From the NCBI GenBank assembly GCA_963779645.1, contig CAVZYX010000015.1, positions 1 to 64,000 on the forward strand: DNA of 64,000 nt, in the 5' to 3' direction. The notes under the pieces were generated by a model. The model was given only the letters and a program-made list of their open reading frames with translations. It was not told the origin of the DNA and ran no database searches. A program made the translations under genes and the position numbers. Source of the stretch: CALMBW01 sp963779645 (lineage in GTDB: Bacteria; Actinomycetota; CADDZG01; WHSQ01). Positions within the stretch are counted from its first letter, which is position 1; each line of letters begins with the position of its first letter. This document shows positions 26,908-35,369 of this stretch, in pieces.

Positions 26908-29003
26908 GACGTCAGCGGCACAACCGCGATAACCGCAGCGCCACGCGGTCTCTTAGAAGTGAAACGGAACGAGCCACCTACTTCAGCGACCGCCGTTCTC
27001 ATCATCGTCACGCCTCTCCGAACTCGGTGATCGAGTTGGCGTGTGGAGGCTCCGATTCCATCGTCCGAGACACTGAGGGTGACTGATTGTTCTTCGAAAC
27101 TCAGCTTCATCCGGATAGCCGACGATCCAGCGAACCGCCATGCGTTCGTGAGCGCGCCACAAGCTACACGATACAACGCTCGCTCCGTCCTAGCGGGGAG
27201 CCGAATTGGTTTGCCTACCCGATCGAAGACGATCGGCAAACCGCTGTCTCCCTCGAAAGAGGCTGTGAGAGCGTCGAGGGCCGGCAAGATTCCGCCTCGC
27301 GCTTCTGGAAACAGCGCGAGCCACCTGATCGCGTGGTCGATATCCCACTTCCCACTGTCGGCTAGATCCGCTATCCGAGAAAGGAGTTCCTTCGAACCAT
27401 CCTCGGGCGCCTCGTCCCTAGCTCCTCTTCGAGCCAGGAGCCCGACAGCGACGAAAGCTTGACCGACCGTGTCATGAAGATCCGCTGCTATACGCCCGCG
27501 CTCAGCGACGATCGCGCGCTCTCTCTCTGCTTCCTCTATCTCCGCGCGCATAACTGCTCGACTGCAGAGTTGTGCAATCCCATCAGCCAGCACTCTAACG
27601 AAAGAAGCATCCGCAAGATGGAGAGTGGCCGTGCTTACGGTGATCGAACCAACCAGCCGACCGCCCAACCGCATGGGAACACACAATGACTCGTCAGAGG
27701 AGTCGGGTGAGCCAGAAAGCCAAACCCGATGATCGAGATCCGTCGGAACCTTTCCGCCGAGGTGTCTGGACATCGATCTGTAACGGAAAGACATGGATCG
27801 AATCGTGAAAGCTTCGTCCTTAAGCAAGATGTTTACTCGAGACACAAGCTCATCAGCCGTCATCCGCCGCGCAAGGACTTCACCGAGATCGTGGAGGGTC
27901 CGCATCTGACGTACCTGTCTGTCCATGCCCTTCTGGAACCAGATCCGTTCCAGGACTGCCGATGCGATCGGAGCTAGTGCTCTAAGCGCGGCCCGCTCGG
28001 GAGGACTGAATCTGGATCCCTCGCGCATTCCGAGCAAGATGCCACCCGTAACGTGATCCTCAGCACTGATCGGAAGAACGAAGTAGGAAAGTCGTTTCTC
28101 CTGATCGACGCCGAGAAAGTTCGTGACGAACTCACTCGACCCAAGTTCGATCAGCTCGTCGACGCTCCAATTCTTGCTCAGCGTTTCGATGATCTCCTTT
28201 GGAATGCGTTTCAATGAGATCGGGGTCCGCAGGCGTTCCATCCCCTTAACAGCTATCGACTCAACCTGCAGCTGTTCGTCATCCAGAAGGCCGATCGCGC
28301 ACACCTCGGCTCGCGAAATCGTCCAACTAGCATCAAGAAGTTCCTCAGCCAGTTCGCTCAAAGGAAGAGGAGAGACCAGATGCGTGGCGGCCCGGGCTAG
28401 CGCCTCTTGCAGCTCCGAGCGCCTGCGCGTCTGCTCAAAAAGCCTCGCGTTGTTAATCGCAACCGCTGCATATGAACCGATCGCTTCCAGCAGATTGAGC
28501 AACCCAGCCTTGAAGACTCGTGGCTCCTGGTAGTCGACGACCATCACGCCGCATGGATCACCCGCATCCAGCAGAGGTACAACAACCAGCGACTGCAGCG
28601 TGAATCGTTCCAACCATTCCCGAGGGATCAACCCGGAAGCAGATGCCGATTCGATGGGTATCGGAGCACCTATGTGAAGCATCGTCCGGGCACCCGGCAC
28701 CGCATCGAGCGCAAGATCACCCATCTCCTGAAAAGCGATCCACAGCTCGTCGTCTGCGACCAGACCACGGGCAGCTGTCGGCACCAGCCGGTCATCCTCT
28801 AGAAGGAGGATGCTGCACCTATCCGCTTTGGCCGAGTCGAGGGCTATCCCCGCCAGAACTCGCAAGACTTCTGAAAGTTCAAGGGTTGAGTTCAAGGCAA
28901 GCGCAACGGACTCGAGGATTCCCATGTCGGCGGCTGGCATGGGCTCAGGGAAAGCGCTGTCGGCCACCCCGTGGGTGAGCATGGTTTCTTCGTCTATGAC
29001 CAT
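26904..29003 (-). CDS. GAF-domain histidine kinase, NarX/DegS type
   Basis: A 699-residue soluble kinase with two or three GAF-like domains (about 30-190, 205-360, 380-490), then a HisKA_3 dimerisation helix with the phospho-His in RGRIAADLHDTVGQAF (about 500-515) and a HATPase domain with N box RVACGALTNAWRFAG and G box SDDGIGA. No membrane span is seen, so it senses a cytosolic or diffusible signal through GAF. I chose the ATG at 29003 because promoter-like motif B ends seven nt before it, predicting a leaderless mRNA; a GTG at 29009 is the alternative. It forms a two-component pair with the regulator downstream. Confidence 0.88.
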   Translation of the reverse strand: MVIDEETMLTHGVADSAFPEPMPAADMGILESVALALNSTLELSEVLRVLAGIALDSAKADRCSILLLEDDRLVPTAARGLVADDELWIAFQEMGDLALDAVPGARTMLHIGAPIPIESASASGLIPREWLERFTLQSLVVVPLLDAGDPCGVMVVDYQEPRVFKAGLLNLLEAIGSYAAVAINNARLFEQTRRRSELQEALARAATHLVSPLPLSELAEELLDASWTISRAEVCAIGLLDDEQLQVESIAVKGMERLRTPISLKRIPKEIIETLSKNWSVDELIELGSSEFVTNFLGVDQEKRLSYFVLPISAEDHVTGGILLGMREGSRFSPPERAALRALAPIASAVLERIWFQKGMDRQVRQMRTLHDLGEVLARRMTADELVSRVNILLKDEAFTIRSMSFRYRSMSRHLGGKVPTDLDHRVWLSGSPDSSDESLCVPMRLGGRLVGSITVSTATLHLADASFVRVLADGIAQLCSRAVMRAEIEEAERERAIVAERGRIAADLHDTVGQAFVAVGLLARRGARDEAPEDGSKELLSRIADLADSGKWDIDHAIRWLALFPEARGGILPALDALTASFEGDSGLPIVFDRVGKPIRLPARTERALYRVACGALTNAWRFAGSSAIRMKLSFEEQSVTLSVSDDGIGASTRQLDHRVRRGVTMMRTAVAEVGGSFRFTSKRPRGAAVIAVVPLTS

Positions 29004-29012
29004 CAGCACCTA

Positions 29013-29040
29013 TACGCAGCAGAGCGCCAATTTCTGACGC
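29013..29040 (-). promoter_or_regulatory. ECF-like promoter motif, copy B
   Basis: GCGTCAGAAA (29040-29031), a 14-nt spacer and CGTA (29016-29013) face the histidine-kinase gene. The distance from the -10 core to ATG 29003 is what a leaderless transcript would need. The motif is in the divergent region shared with the sigma-propeller gene. Confidence 0.65.
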
Positions 29041-29175
29041 TCCACATCGAAATTTCCTAGGTTTCCGCCGCGCTCGAGAAAACAAATCGAGCCAAACCAA
29101 GGCAGGGAATAATCTTTTGGTGTAGAAAACTACGCATCAAGGACAAAGCGGTCATAGATTCCGACAACCGCCCGG

Positions 29176-31083
29176 GTGGGCCAGATGGACACACAGACCC
29201 AGAAGTCAAGTAGAGGGGCCACTTCGCGCGTCCAGACTCCGGGAGTCGGAGAGAACGCGTGCGAAGCGATCTTCTTAGAGAACTACGACAGACTCGTCAG
29301 GTTTCTCTCTCTGAGGCTGGGTGATCTTGACCTTGCGAGGGATATCGCCCAAGAGACAATCATCAAGGCGCTCGAGGCAAAAGGCCGTTACGACTCATCC
29401 CAGAAACCCTGGCCCTGGCTCAAGACCATCGCCATCAATACGGCGATCGACCATCTTCGGCGCAACGGAAAAGAGGTTCTGACCGACGATCCCAGGGTCC
29501 CAGTGCGAGACGGAGGATTCGCCAGCACCGACGAGGCCATCGTCCTCGAAGGGGCCCTCAAGGGCCTGACCCCTCGCCAGAGGATCGCCCTATCACTCAA
29601 ATACTTGAGCGATTGGAGCACCACCGACGCTGCCGAATTCCTGGGGCTTTCCCGGAGTGCATTCGATCAGCTGCTGAAACGTGCGAAAACAAAGCTCAGT
29701 CTCGAGTACCGCAAGCTAGAAAAGACGCTTCAAGGGATCGCTGCCCTGACGACGGCTCGTCTGAGATTGCGAACTCGCTTCCACCGCATCAATCGAGTTG
29801 TCGATCCAGCCGGCACGGTTGGAATGATGTCGGTCGAGCACCTCTCCCATGCGCTTGTTGCGTTGATCTTGGTCGTCGGAGGATCGGGTACTGCGTCGCC
29901 GCCCTTCAAGACCCCCGGCCAGGGCTCATACGCCGACCAGCAAGAAGCTTGGGCCTCTGCGGGGGCCGCGAAGCACCGGGGCCAGGATGGAAGCTCTGGG
30001 TCCGGAAGCTCGGATTCGAAGAACACTTCGGATCTACGAACTCACCGATCGGCCGCCGACCAGGGCACGGCCGCAACCTTCGTTCAAGAAGCCACTGACC
30101 CCAACAAGAACGTTCGCAACCCAGAAGACACATCAATCACTTCGTTGGCCATGGGCGGTAAGCGTGGCCGACTCACTTACGCAGCAGGCACCACGCATTG
30201 TCGAACATGGGCGTGTCCGCCGGTTCTATTTGGATCCTCCGACGGTGGGGTGACCTGGACTCGACTACCCGCTTCGGGTTTCATGGGAACGCAGATTGCC
30301 GTCCCGCCAGGCGACGGGAACAAGGTCTTCGCAATGGGGCCTAATGGTTTGCAGATCAGCGACGACGGAGGCAACTCTTTCGGTCCCGCCGTAGTGACTG
30401 GGCTTCCCATGGCAACGGGTTCGATGGCGGTATCTCCACTGTTCAACGACGGTGACCCCACGGTCCTGATCGGGGCCCAAACCCTGATGAGGTACACCGA
30501 TTCGGATCGTTTGATCAATCCCTATCCCGGATCGCTAACCGGCCCATTCGAGCCAGCTTTCTCCCCCACATTCGAATCTGATTCGCTCTTCTTCCTCGGC
30601 GGTTTGCGGCACGGAACGCTTGATGGGCTCACCTCGACGGTCTACATCTGCAACGCGAATGGTTGCAATTACCGGAAGCTCCCCGCGAGAGACCAGGTGC
30701 CAAAGATTCGTCTGTCAGGCAGAAGTACTCAGGAAGGTCCTCTCGGGGTCTACGCCTTTACACAGGATGAGATGTTCATCGCCGAAGGAGACCTCACCCA
30801 GTTTCGGGCTCTCAGCACACCCTGGACCGAAGGGACAATCGCCGATCTCGAAGTGTCTCCCGATGGAAACTTGACCATCGTTTCGATCGTGGGGGGGACC
30901 CAAGCAGGTCTCTACCTCTCGGCAGACGGGGGGACCGAGTGGCGCAGAGTGCCTTCGAGAGTCACCAGGAACGGCGCCAGGGACATCGTCCTTTCGGGCG
31001 AACGAATCATCGTTGCTCTTGCCGATACCGGTGTCGCGTGTTCGGAGGATCACGGCATGACGTTCGTACGCCGCTGTTCCTAG
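29176..31083 (+). CDS. ECF-like sigma factor fused to an extracellular BNR propeller
   Basis: A 635-residue fusion. Residues about 30-97 are sigma region 2 (LRLGDLDLARDIAQETIIKA, then the PWPWLKTIAINTAIDHLRR recognition helix) and about 125-180 are sigma region 4 (LKGLTPRQRIALSLKYLSDW). A hydrophobic segment lies at about 223-240 (LSHALVALILVVGG), then a Ser/Gly-rich linker. From about 315 to the end is a BNR/sortilin-like propeller with repeated Asp-box motifs (SSDGGVTW, SDDGGNSF, SADGGTEW, SEDHGMTF). I infer a membrane-bound transcription factor with its sensor outside. It is divergent from the kinase gene. The short hydrophobic segment is the weakest part of this model. Starts at GTG 29176 or ATG 29185. 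Confidence 0.88.
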   Translation: MGQMDTQTQKSSRGATSRVQTPGVGENACEAIFLENYDRLVRFLSLRLGDLDLARDIAQETIIKALEAKGRYDSSQKPWPWLKTIAINTAIDHLRRNGKEVLTDDPRVPVRDGGFASTDEAIVLEGALKGLTPRQRIALSLKYLSDWSTTDAAEFLGLSRSAFDQLLKRAKTKLSLEYRKLEKTLQGIAALTTARLRLRTRFHRINRVVDPAGTVGMMSVEHLSHALVALILVVGGSGTASPPFKTPGQGSYADQQEAWASAGAAKHRGQDGSSGSGSSDSKNTSDLRTHRSAADQGTAATFVQEATDPNKNVRNPEDTSITSLAMGGKRGRLTYAAGTTHCRTWACPPVLFGSSDGGVTWTRLPASGFMGTQIAVPPGDGNKVFAMGPNGLQISDDGGNSFGPAVVTGLPMATGSMAVSPLFNDGDPTVLIGAQTLMRYTDSDRLINPYPGSLTGPFEPAFSPTFESDSLFFLGGLRHGTLDGLTSTVYICNANGCNYRKLPARDQVPKIRLSGRSTQEGPLGVYAFTQDEMFIAEGDLTQFRALSTPWTEGTIADLEVSPDGNLTIVSIVGGTQAGLYLSADGGTEWRRVPSRVTRNGARDIVLSGERIIVALADTGVACSEDHGMTFVRRCS

Positions 31084-31631
31084 GGGTCTTGAAAGACGAG
31101 TTGTCCAACCATGGTGATCTCATTCATCCCCAATAGGACGCAGTCATCCACGGACAAGGAGGCGGATGGCGAGGTGAGGTGAGCCACGCCAACCACGTTT
31201 AGGGAATCACTCCGAATGGTTAGAACCCAGTTGTTCCATGTGCCGGTAAGTGTGTGGGTCCCGGAGAATTCAGGTGGACTCTGAGCTCCAGAGCCGTCAA
31301 CGAAACCTTGAGTCCAACTTCCCGACGCAACCGTGGCGGAGCAACTGAATTCCGTGGATGACCCCGAACCTGAGCCTCCCGTAGCTCGTGACGGTTCCAG
31401 AGCATCGAGGGTTATGGCACATCCCTGCATACCGCTCTTAAGCGGATCGATGTCCGCGAAATCACCGAGGGCAACCTCGTAGTCAGGATTCGTGAGAGCC
31501 AATCTGATGGGTTGATCAAACGAAAAGGTGACGGACACGGTGCAGGTGCCTGACCACAGCGAGGCATCAACCGGAACCATCGATCCCATCACAAAGATTG
31601 AAAGAACGAACAACGCAAGGCGTTTCATCAA
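31080..31631 (-). CDS. Secreted protein, unknown function
   Basis: 183 residues with a signal peptide (MMKRLALFVLSIFVMGSMVP). The mature domain is beta-rich with four Cys (SGTCTVSVTFSF, QGCAITL, FSCSATV, DDCVLLG) and no recognised family. It is convergent with the sigma-propeller gene and their stop codons share CTAG. It belongs to the run of secreted proteins around the sigma factor. No promoter motif of the shared type was found directly upstream. Confidence 0.7.
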   Translation of the reverse strand: MMKRLALFVLSIFVMGSMVPVDASLWSGTCTVSVTFSFDQPIRLALTNPDYEVALGDFADIDPLKSGMQGCAITLDALEPSRATGGSGSGSSTEFSCSATVASGSWTQGFVDGSGAQSPPEFSGTHTLTGTWNNWVLTIRSDSLNVVGVAHLTSPSASLSVDDCVLLGMNEITMVGQLVFQDP

Positions 31632-31686
31632 TCACTACTCCACGACGTTGGGGGCGATCATTTCGTAGTTCGCCCCGAGAGCTTGC

Positions 31687-32595
31687 TCACCTTCTGTTCC
31701 GCGAGCGCGCAAGCGGGGATGTAACGGCCCAAATCTCCCTCAACCAGTACCTTTCGGAGGCGTCCTGGTTCCCTTTCTTGCACTTCTTCTTTGCCTTGCC
31801 CTTCTTCTTTTTGCAGTTTTTCTTAGGCCCGTCGTTGTCATTATCGGGCTCCTCCACCTGAGGTGGCTCCTCGCCGGGTTCTTCCCCGGCAGGAGGCTCT
31901 TCGCCTGGAGGTTCTTCGGCAGGAGGTGGTTCCTCGGCAGGAGGCTCTTCGGTCGCTGGGGGCTCTGTGGGTGTCCCTCCGTCCTCGATCGCGTAGTCGG
32001 TTCCCAGATCCGTGTCGTCGATGATCCCTCCACGCGCTCCGGCCTCGTGGAAGTTCCAGCCCACCACAGCAGACGGCTTTTGAAGGACCTTCCCATCAGA
32101 GAAGAGGGCGGCATCCACGGATCGGGGGAAGGTAGCGGTCAGAATGGCCGTGGCATCGGGACCAGCCTCTTCAGAGAGTTCACCTTCGCCCGTCGCCTCG
32201 CCGCACGTTCCTGTGATCGCAACATTGGCAGTGGGTTCATTGAGACTTCCACCTGTGACCAGCTGGAACTTGAGACAGGACGCACCGACGCCCGGATCAG
32301 CAAAGACTTCGAACGTCATCGACTCCGGTCGAGCCCCATTGGTTGTCTGGATGTGGACGCTGAAGGATTCGGCGTCGTTCGAGAACCACACGGACAAAAT
32401 GTCTGCCCCATCGAGACTGCCGTTCCCTTGGTTCGTGGCGAAACTGTGGTGATTAGCATCCCCGCCCGGATCCACGATGTTGGGAGTGGCCGGTAGCTCG
32501 GGCGCGGTCGGCTCTTGACCCTTGGCGACTCCGATGGTGAAAGCCGAGGCGACGATGCTCATCGCCGTAGCTATTGCACAGGCCCGTCTCGTCAT
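31687..32595 (-). CDS. Secreted protein with Pro/Glu-rich segment, unknown function
   Basis: About 302 residues. The signal peptide (MTRRACAIATAMSIVASAFT) is cleaved near VAKG. A beta-sandwich-like domain of about 165 residues starts with DPGGDANHHSF. A Pro/Glu-rich linker with repeated EEPPAEEPP units follows (about 210-270), then a Lys-rich stretch (KKNCKKKKGKAKKKCKK). Starts are ATG at 32595 or the TTG just before it at 32598, both after AAGGGG. A promoter motif and a TCACCC palindrome lie upstream. The neighbouring gene at 32807 encodes a similar mature N-terminus (DPEGDWNSDPN). The function is unknown. Confidence 0.72.
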   Translation of the reverse strand: MTRRACAIATAMSIVASAFTIGVAKGQEPTAPELPATPNIVDPGGDANHHSFATNQGNGSLDGADILSVWFSNDAESFSVHIQTTNGARPESMTFEVFADPGVGASCLKFQLVTGGSLNEPTANVAITGTCGEATGEGELSEEAGPDATAILTATFPRSVDAALFSDGKVLQKPSAVVGWNFHEAGARGGIIDDTDLGTDYAIEDGGTPTEPPATEEPPAEEPPPAEEPPGEEPPAGEEPGEEPPQVEEPDNDNDGPKKNCKKKKGKAKKKCKKGNQDASERYWLREIWAVTSPLARSRNRR

Positions 32596-32677
32596 CAATT
32601 TGATCCCCTTCGATCTCAGCGCCATAGAAATCCCGGGTGCGAAAATGACTGGTTCGCCGCCCCGAACGCGGCCCCCT

Positions 32678-32693
32678 TCACCCATTCGGGTGA
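32678..32693. promoter_or_regulatory. TCACCC palindrome, copy 4
   Basis: TCACCCATTCGGGTGA lies 83 nt before the secreted-protein start and 14 nt downstream of promoter-like motif C, inside the predicted 5' leader. It could be an operator or, as RNA, a small hairpin. Confidence 0.5.
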
Positions 32694-32706
32694 TGGCAAC
32701 GAGTAG

Positions 32707-32734
32707 TACGTGCCAGGGCTTCGATTTCTGACGC
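32707..32734 (-). promoter_or_regulatory. ECF-like promoter motif, copy C
   Basis: GCGTCAGAAA (32734-32725), a 14-nt spacer and CGTA (32710-32707) face the secreted-protein gene at 31687-32595. The leader would be about 105 nt. Confidence 0.65.
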
Positions 32735-32806
32735 GCGCGACCGAAAAAAGTCAGAAACATTCGCAGCGGTGCTCAACAGCTAGGTGAAGAGGACGTCGCT
32801 AGGCCG

Positions 32807-33460
32807 CTAGAAAGGGATCTTGAGGGTCTTGTAGGTCTCGAGAGTGTCCCAACCGCTTCGGTACTGGTCAACGATGGCCACGACATAGGTCGACGCGATT
32901 ATCCCGCCCCCCGTCATGCGGAGCCTCGAGCCAGGCGCCGCTCCCAAAGTTTCGAGAGTCACAGGGATGGTTATCGTGGCACTCGCAATGTCGTACGTCG
33001 CCGGCACCTCTCCCAGAACTTCGCAGCTGGTCTCGGGTATCTCCAAGGGGCCAACGTTTGTGGTCGAGTCGGTGCATTCCCCGAAGACCTTGAAGTTCGA
33101 ACGAGATTCACATTCCTCCACTGGGTGACCGCAACTAACAAGCGTCCTCTGCTCTTTACCCGCCCTGAAACCCCATCCGTACACGCCTGTAACCGTGGAA
33201 TCTGCAGGGGGAAGCTCTGCGACCGAGATGATGAACTCGACCGTGTCCGTGTCAGGCATCGCCACAGCTCCACCGGTCAGGTCCTGGCCGATCCCGCTCC
33301 CGACCATCGCAAGATTGGGGTCGGAATTCCAGTCTCCCTCCGGGTCTTCTCCCACCGATATGGGTGAGGGGGCCGCGTTACCGACACTGACGATCGATTG
33401 GATCGCAAATACTGCAAGGATCAACAGGAGGGCCTTACGCTTATGGGATCGCACAATCAC
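32807..33460 (-). CDS. Secreted beta-rich protein, unknown function
   Basis: 217 residues, with the signal peptide in ALLLILAVFAIQSIVSVGNA. The mature domain opens with the DPEGDWNSDPNLAMVGSGIG motif shared in outline with the adjacent gene product (DPGGDAN), and has four Cys (VSCGHPVEECES, GECTDS, TSCEVLG). A GTG start has AGGAG seven nt upstream. A degenerate copy of the promoter motif lies at 33499-33525. It may be a diverged paralogue of the protein encoded at 31687-32595. Confidence 0.75.
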   Translation of the reverse strand: MIVRSHKRKALLLILAVFAIQSIVSVGNAAPSPISVGEDPEGDWNSDPNLAMVGSGIGQDLTGGAVAMPDTDTVEFIISVAELPPADSTVTGVYGWGFRAGKEQRTLVSCGHPVEECESRSNFKVFGECTDSTTNVGPLEIPETSCEVLGEVPATYDIASATITIPVTLETLGAAPGSRLRMTGGGIIASTYVVAIVDQYRSGWDTLETYKTLKIPF

Positions 33461-33498
33461 TTTGGACTCCTTTAAGCCATCAGTTGGACAACTACTGA

Positions 33499-33525
33499 TA
33501 CGTAACAGAGCCGATTTGGGAACGC
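33499..33525 (-). promoter_or_regulatory. Degenerate ECF-like promoter motif, copy D
   Basis: GCGTTCCCAAA then 12 nt then CGTA faces the secreted-protein gene at 32807-33460. It keeps the GCGT and CGTA cores and overall layout, but the middle of the first block differs and the spacing is 19 nt instead of 20 from core to core. It is weaker evidence than copies A-C. Confidence 0.4.
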
Positions 33526-33610
33526 TCCATGGGTGATTCCGACGCGATCACGTACGGAGAGGTCCGAGGGCGCTCGGGCGATTATCGAGTTCGACCACTC
33601 GAGGACGGGT

Positions 33611-34062
33611 TTACGACGCGGGGACCTGGAGCCAGAGGGCGATCTCGTCCAGCTCTTCGATCAGAGAAGCGCTATTGAGCCTGTAGGACAATGCGATCTT
33701 TGACGACCACCTGGGATGCCGGGGGCCGATGAAATCCGCCCCGTAATGGATACACAGCCTCGCGGCCCAACACGCATGCCTCGAAGTCCGTGACCGCATG
33801 CGCCTGGGTTCTTGAACCAGGTCGCCACGAATGCAAGTCCACCGTGAAGCATCCGAGTCGATCCGTACGCCGAATACACGTTGTCCCCGACGTGGTGCTC
33901 GTAAGACTGCAGGCGCGCGACCTGATATCCGACATCAAGGTCGGGCCGCAGTTCGACACTCCCCCCAAGAGAAGGCAGGCGCAGGGTGACCTCCGCGGGT
34001 CCCGAGCCGAGAAGCAGGTACAGGAGGAAGTCACCCGGCTCATGTGCGAAGCAGTTGCGAAA
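33611..34062 (-). pseudogene. Decayed secreted-protein gene, truncated with two frameshifts
   Basis: No single frame spans this region, but three frames read in succession give one coherent protein with strongly GC-biased third positions. Frame 1 (34062 to about 33795) gives GDFLLYLLLGSGPAEVTLRL and later YGSTRMLHGGLAFVATWFKN. Frame 2 (about 33805-33757) gives HAVTDFEACVLGRE. Frame 3 (about 33760-33611) gives RLCIHYGADFIGPRHPRWSS to DEIALWLQVPAS. The 5' end is cut off at an in-frame stop next to the propeller gene. It aligns with the decayed gene at 52045-52589. It is probably a degraded member of a secreted beta-sandwich family; the function is unknown. Confidence 0.65.
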
Positions 34063-34084
34063 CTACGAGCGAAAAACCATTCGT

Positions 34085-35344
34085 CTAGGTTCCCAATCCC
34101 GTGTAACGCGCCAAGAATGGCGCTCCCCCTAGGGGGGAGATCAGCACATAGAGGCCGCTCCCGCGAACGAATCTGGGGTTCTCTTGGAAATCACCGGCGA
34201 AGTCCTCTGTAAACGGCGTGCTCTTGATCACGAAGCCCTCCCCGGACTTCGTGTCATAGCGCATGACGTTGTTCTGTCCTCCAGTGACGAAGAGATGCCG
34301 AGATGACACACCAGCAACAGCACACCCGACGCCCCACGCATTCGTGGGAACGTTCATGGAGACCCAACTTCGTCCTTCGTCCTTTGAGATCCAGACCGCC
34401 GCTTTGTAGTCGTTGTCGTAACCGGAGGTTGTCACGGCTAGGTTTCGAGAGTCCTTCCCCCAAGCTTCCAAACTGTTGAGGGTCTGCCCTTCCGCGTGCC
34501 AGGGCAGATCCTCCTGGATGGCGCTCAGTTCCCACGACCCTCCGCCGTCTACCGATCGATGTAACGCAGTCTGCAAGTCAACATTGCTGTAGAAGAATCC
34601 CCACATGAACTTTGGGTCAGATTCATCCACATCGAGTGAACTGCATTTAGCGGATCCGGTGTTGTAGGAGTAGGTACCCGGAAGAGCTGATTTCGACCAG
34701 CTATCTCCAAGGTCATCCGTCGTCACTAAGGCCTGCAGAGGCTGAGGTCCTAACTTGGTAAGTAGGACGGAAGGCGAATCCGTGACGACAAGCTCGCCCG
34801 CTCCCATCGTTGCGTCGAAGTCGTCGGCGGTCACTGGGTTAGCGACTGGTTCCCATGTCTGCCCGCCGTCGCCACTTCGAATCAAACACGTGATCGAAAG
34901 TCCCCAACTGGTTCGTTCGACTTTCAGAAACACAGATTTTGTCGGTCCCTCCCCCCCGACCGCGATCTCCTTGATCTGTGTCTGAACCAGGAGGGAAGAA
35001 AGAACCGTGTCTCTACTGAGGCCACCGCAATCGACCGGAGCGGACTCAAGAGAAAAGATCTCCGCCCAGTTGCAGCCTCCGTCCGAGGAGTGGTGAACGA
35101 TCCACCCATCTGAGAAATAGATCTTCCGTCCACCCTCCGACGGATCGATGGCCCAGCTGTAAGGGCCTCGACTGGACAGGTTGACCACCGAGCTAGCTGC
35201 TTCCACAGGGGGGAAATCGATCGTCGTCCAGGCCCCTCCCATGTTCCTAACGCCCCCACACGACTCGGCATCAGCAGGACCGGGCAGGACTACGACGAAG
35301 GATGCCGCCAGCACTCCAGCCAGGGACAGAACCAGTCTCGTCAA
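34085..35344 (-). CDS. Secreted BNR-type beta-propeller protein
   Basis: A 419-residue secreted protein. After the signal peptide (VLAASFVVVLPGPADA) it is a BNR/sortilin-like propeller with Asp-box motifs (HSSDGGCNWAEIF, RSGDGGQTWEPV, SVDGGGSWELSA, SKDEGRSWVSMN). The C-terminal segment contains FTEDFAGDFQENPRF and ends in a YVLISPLGG strand, conserved in two other proteins of this window. It is a tandem paralogue of the next gene. TTG start at 35344; GGGAGGG lies farther upstream than usual, so the start is uncertain. It is probably a surface or released protein binding glycans or other proteins; no catalytic sialidase residues are evident. Confidence 0.82.
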   Translation of the reverse strand: MTRLVLSLAGVLAASFVVVLPGPADAESCGGVRNMGGAWTTIDFPPVEAASSVVNLSSRGPYSWAIDPSEGGRKIYFSDGWIVHHSSDGGCNWAEIFSLESAPVDCGGLSRDTVLSSLLVQTQIKEIAVGGEGPTKSVFLKVERTSWGLSITCLIRSGDGGQTWEPVANPVTADDFDATMGAGELVVTDSPSVLLTKLGPQPLQALVTTDDLGDSWSKSALPGTYSYNTGSAKCSSLDVDESDPKFMWGFFYSNVDLQTALHRSVDGGGSWELSAIQEDLPWHAEGQTLNSLEAWGKDSRNLAVTTSGYDNDYKAAVWISKDEGRSWVSMNVPTNAWGVGCAVAGVSSRHLFVTGGQNNVMRYDTKSGEGFVIKSTPFTEDFAGDFQENPRFVRGSGLYVLISPLGGAPFLARYTGLGT

Positions 35345-35369
35345 GATGCAGAGACCGCCCTCCCTGTCA

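Noticed and set aside
33351..33366. CACCGATATGGGTGA resembles the TCACCC palindrome
   Set aside because: It is inside the coding sequence near the signal peptide, and the left arm and centre do not match, so it is probably chance.
33513..33530. A standard sigma-70 promoter in the gap before the gene at 32807-33460
   Set aside because: No TTGACA/TATAAT-like pair at 17-nt spacing was found; only the degenerate motif D is present.
33790..34212. Plus-strand open frame of 140 residues
   Set aside because: It overlaps the opposite strand, where frame-switched reading gives a coherent protein and matches the decayed gene at 52 kb. The plus frame also runs into the 3' end of the propeller gene.
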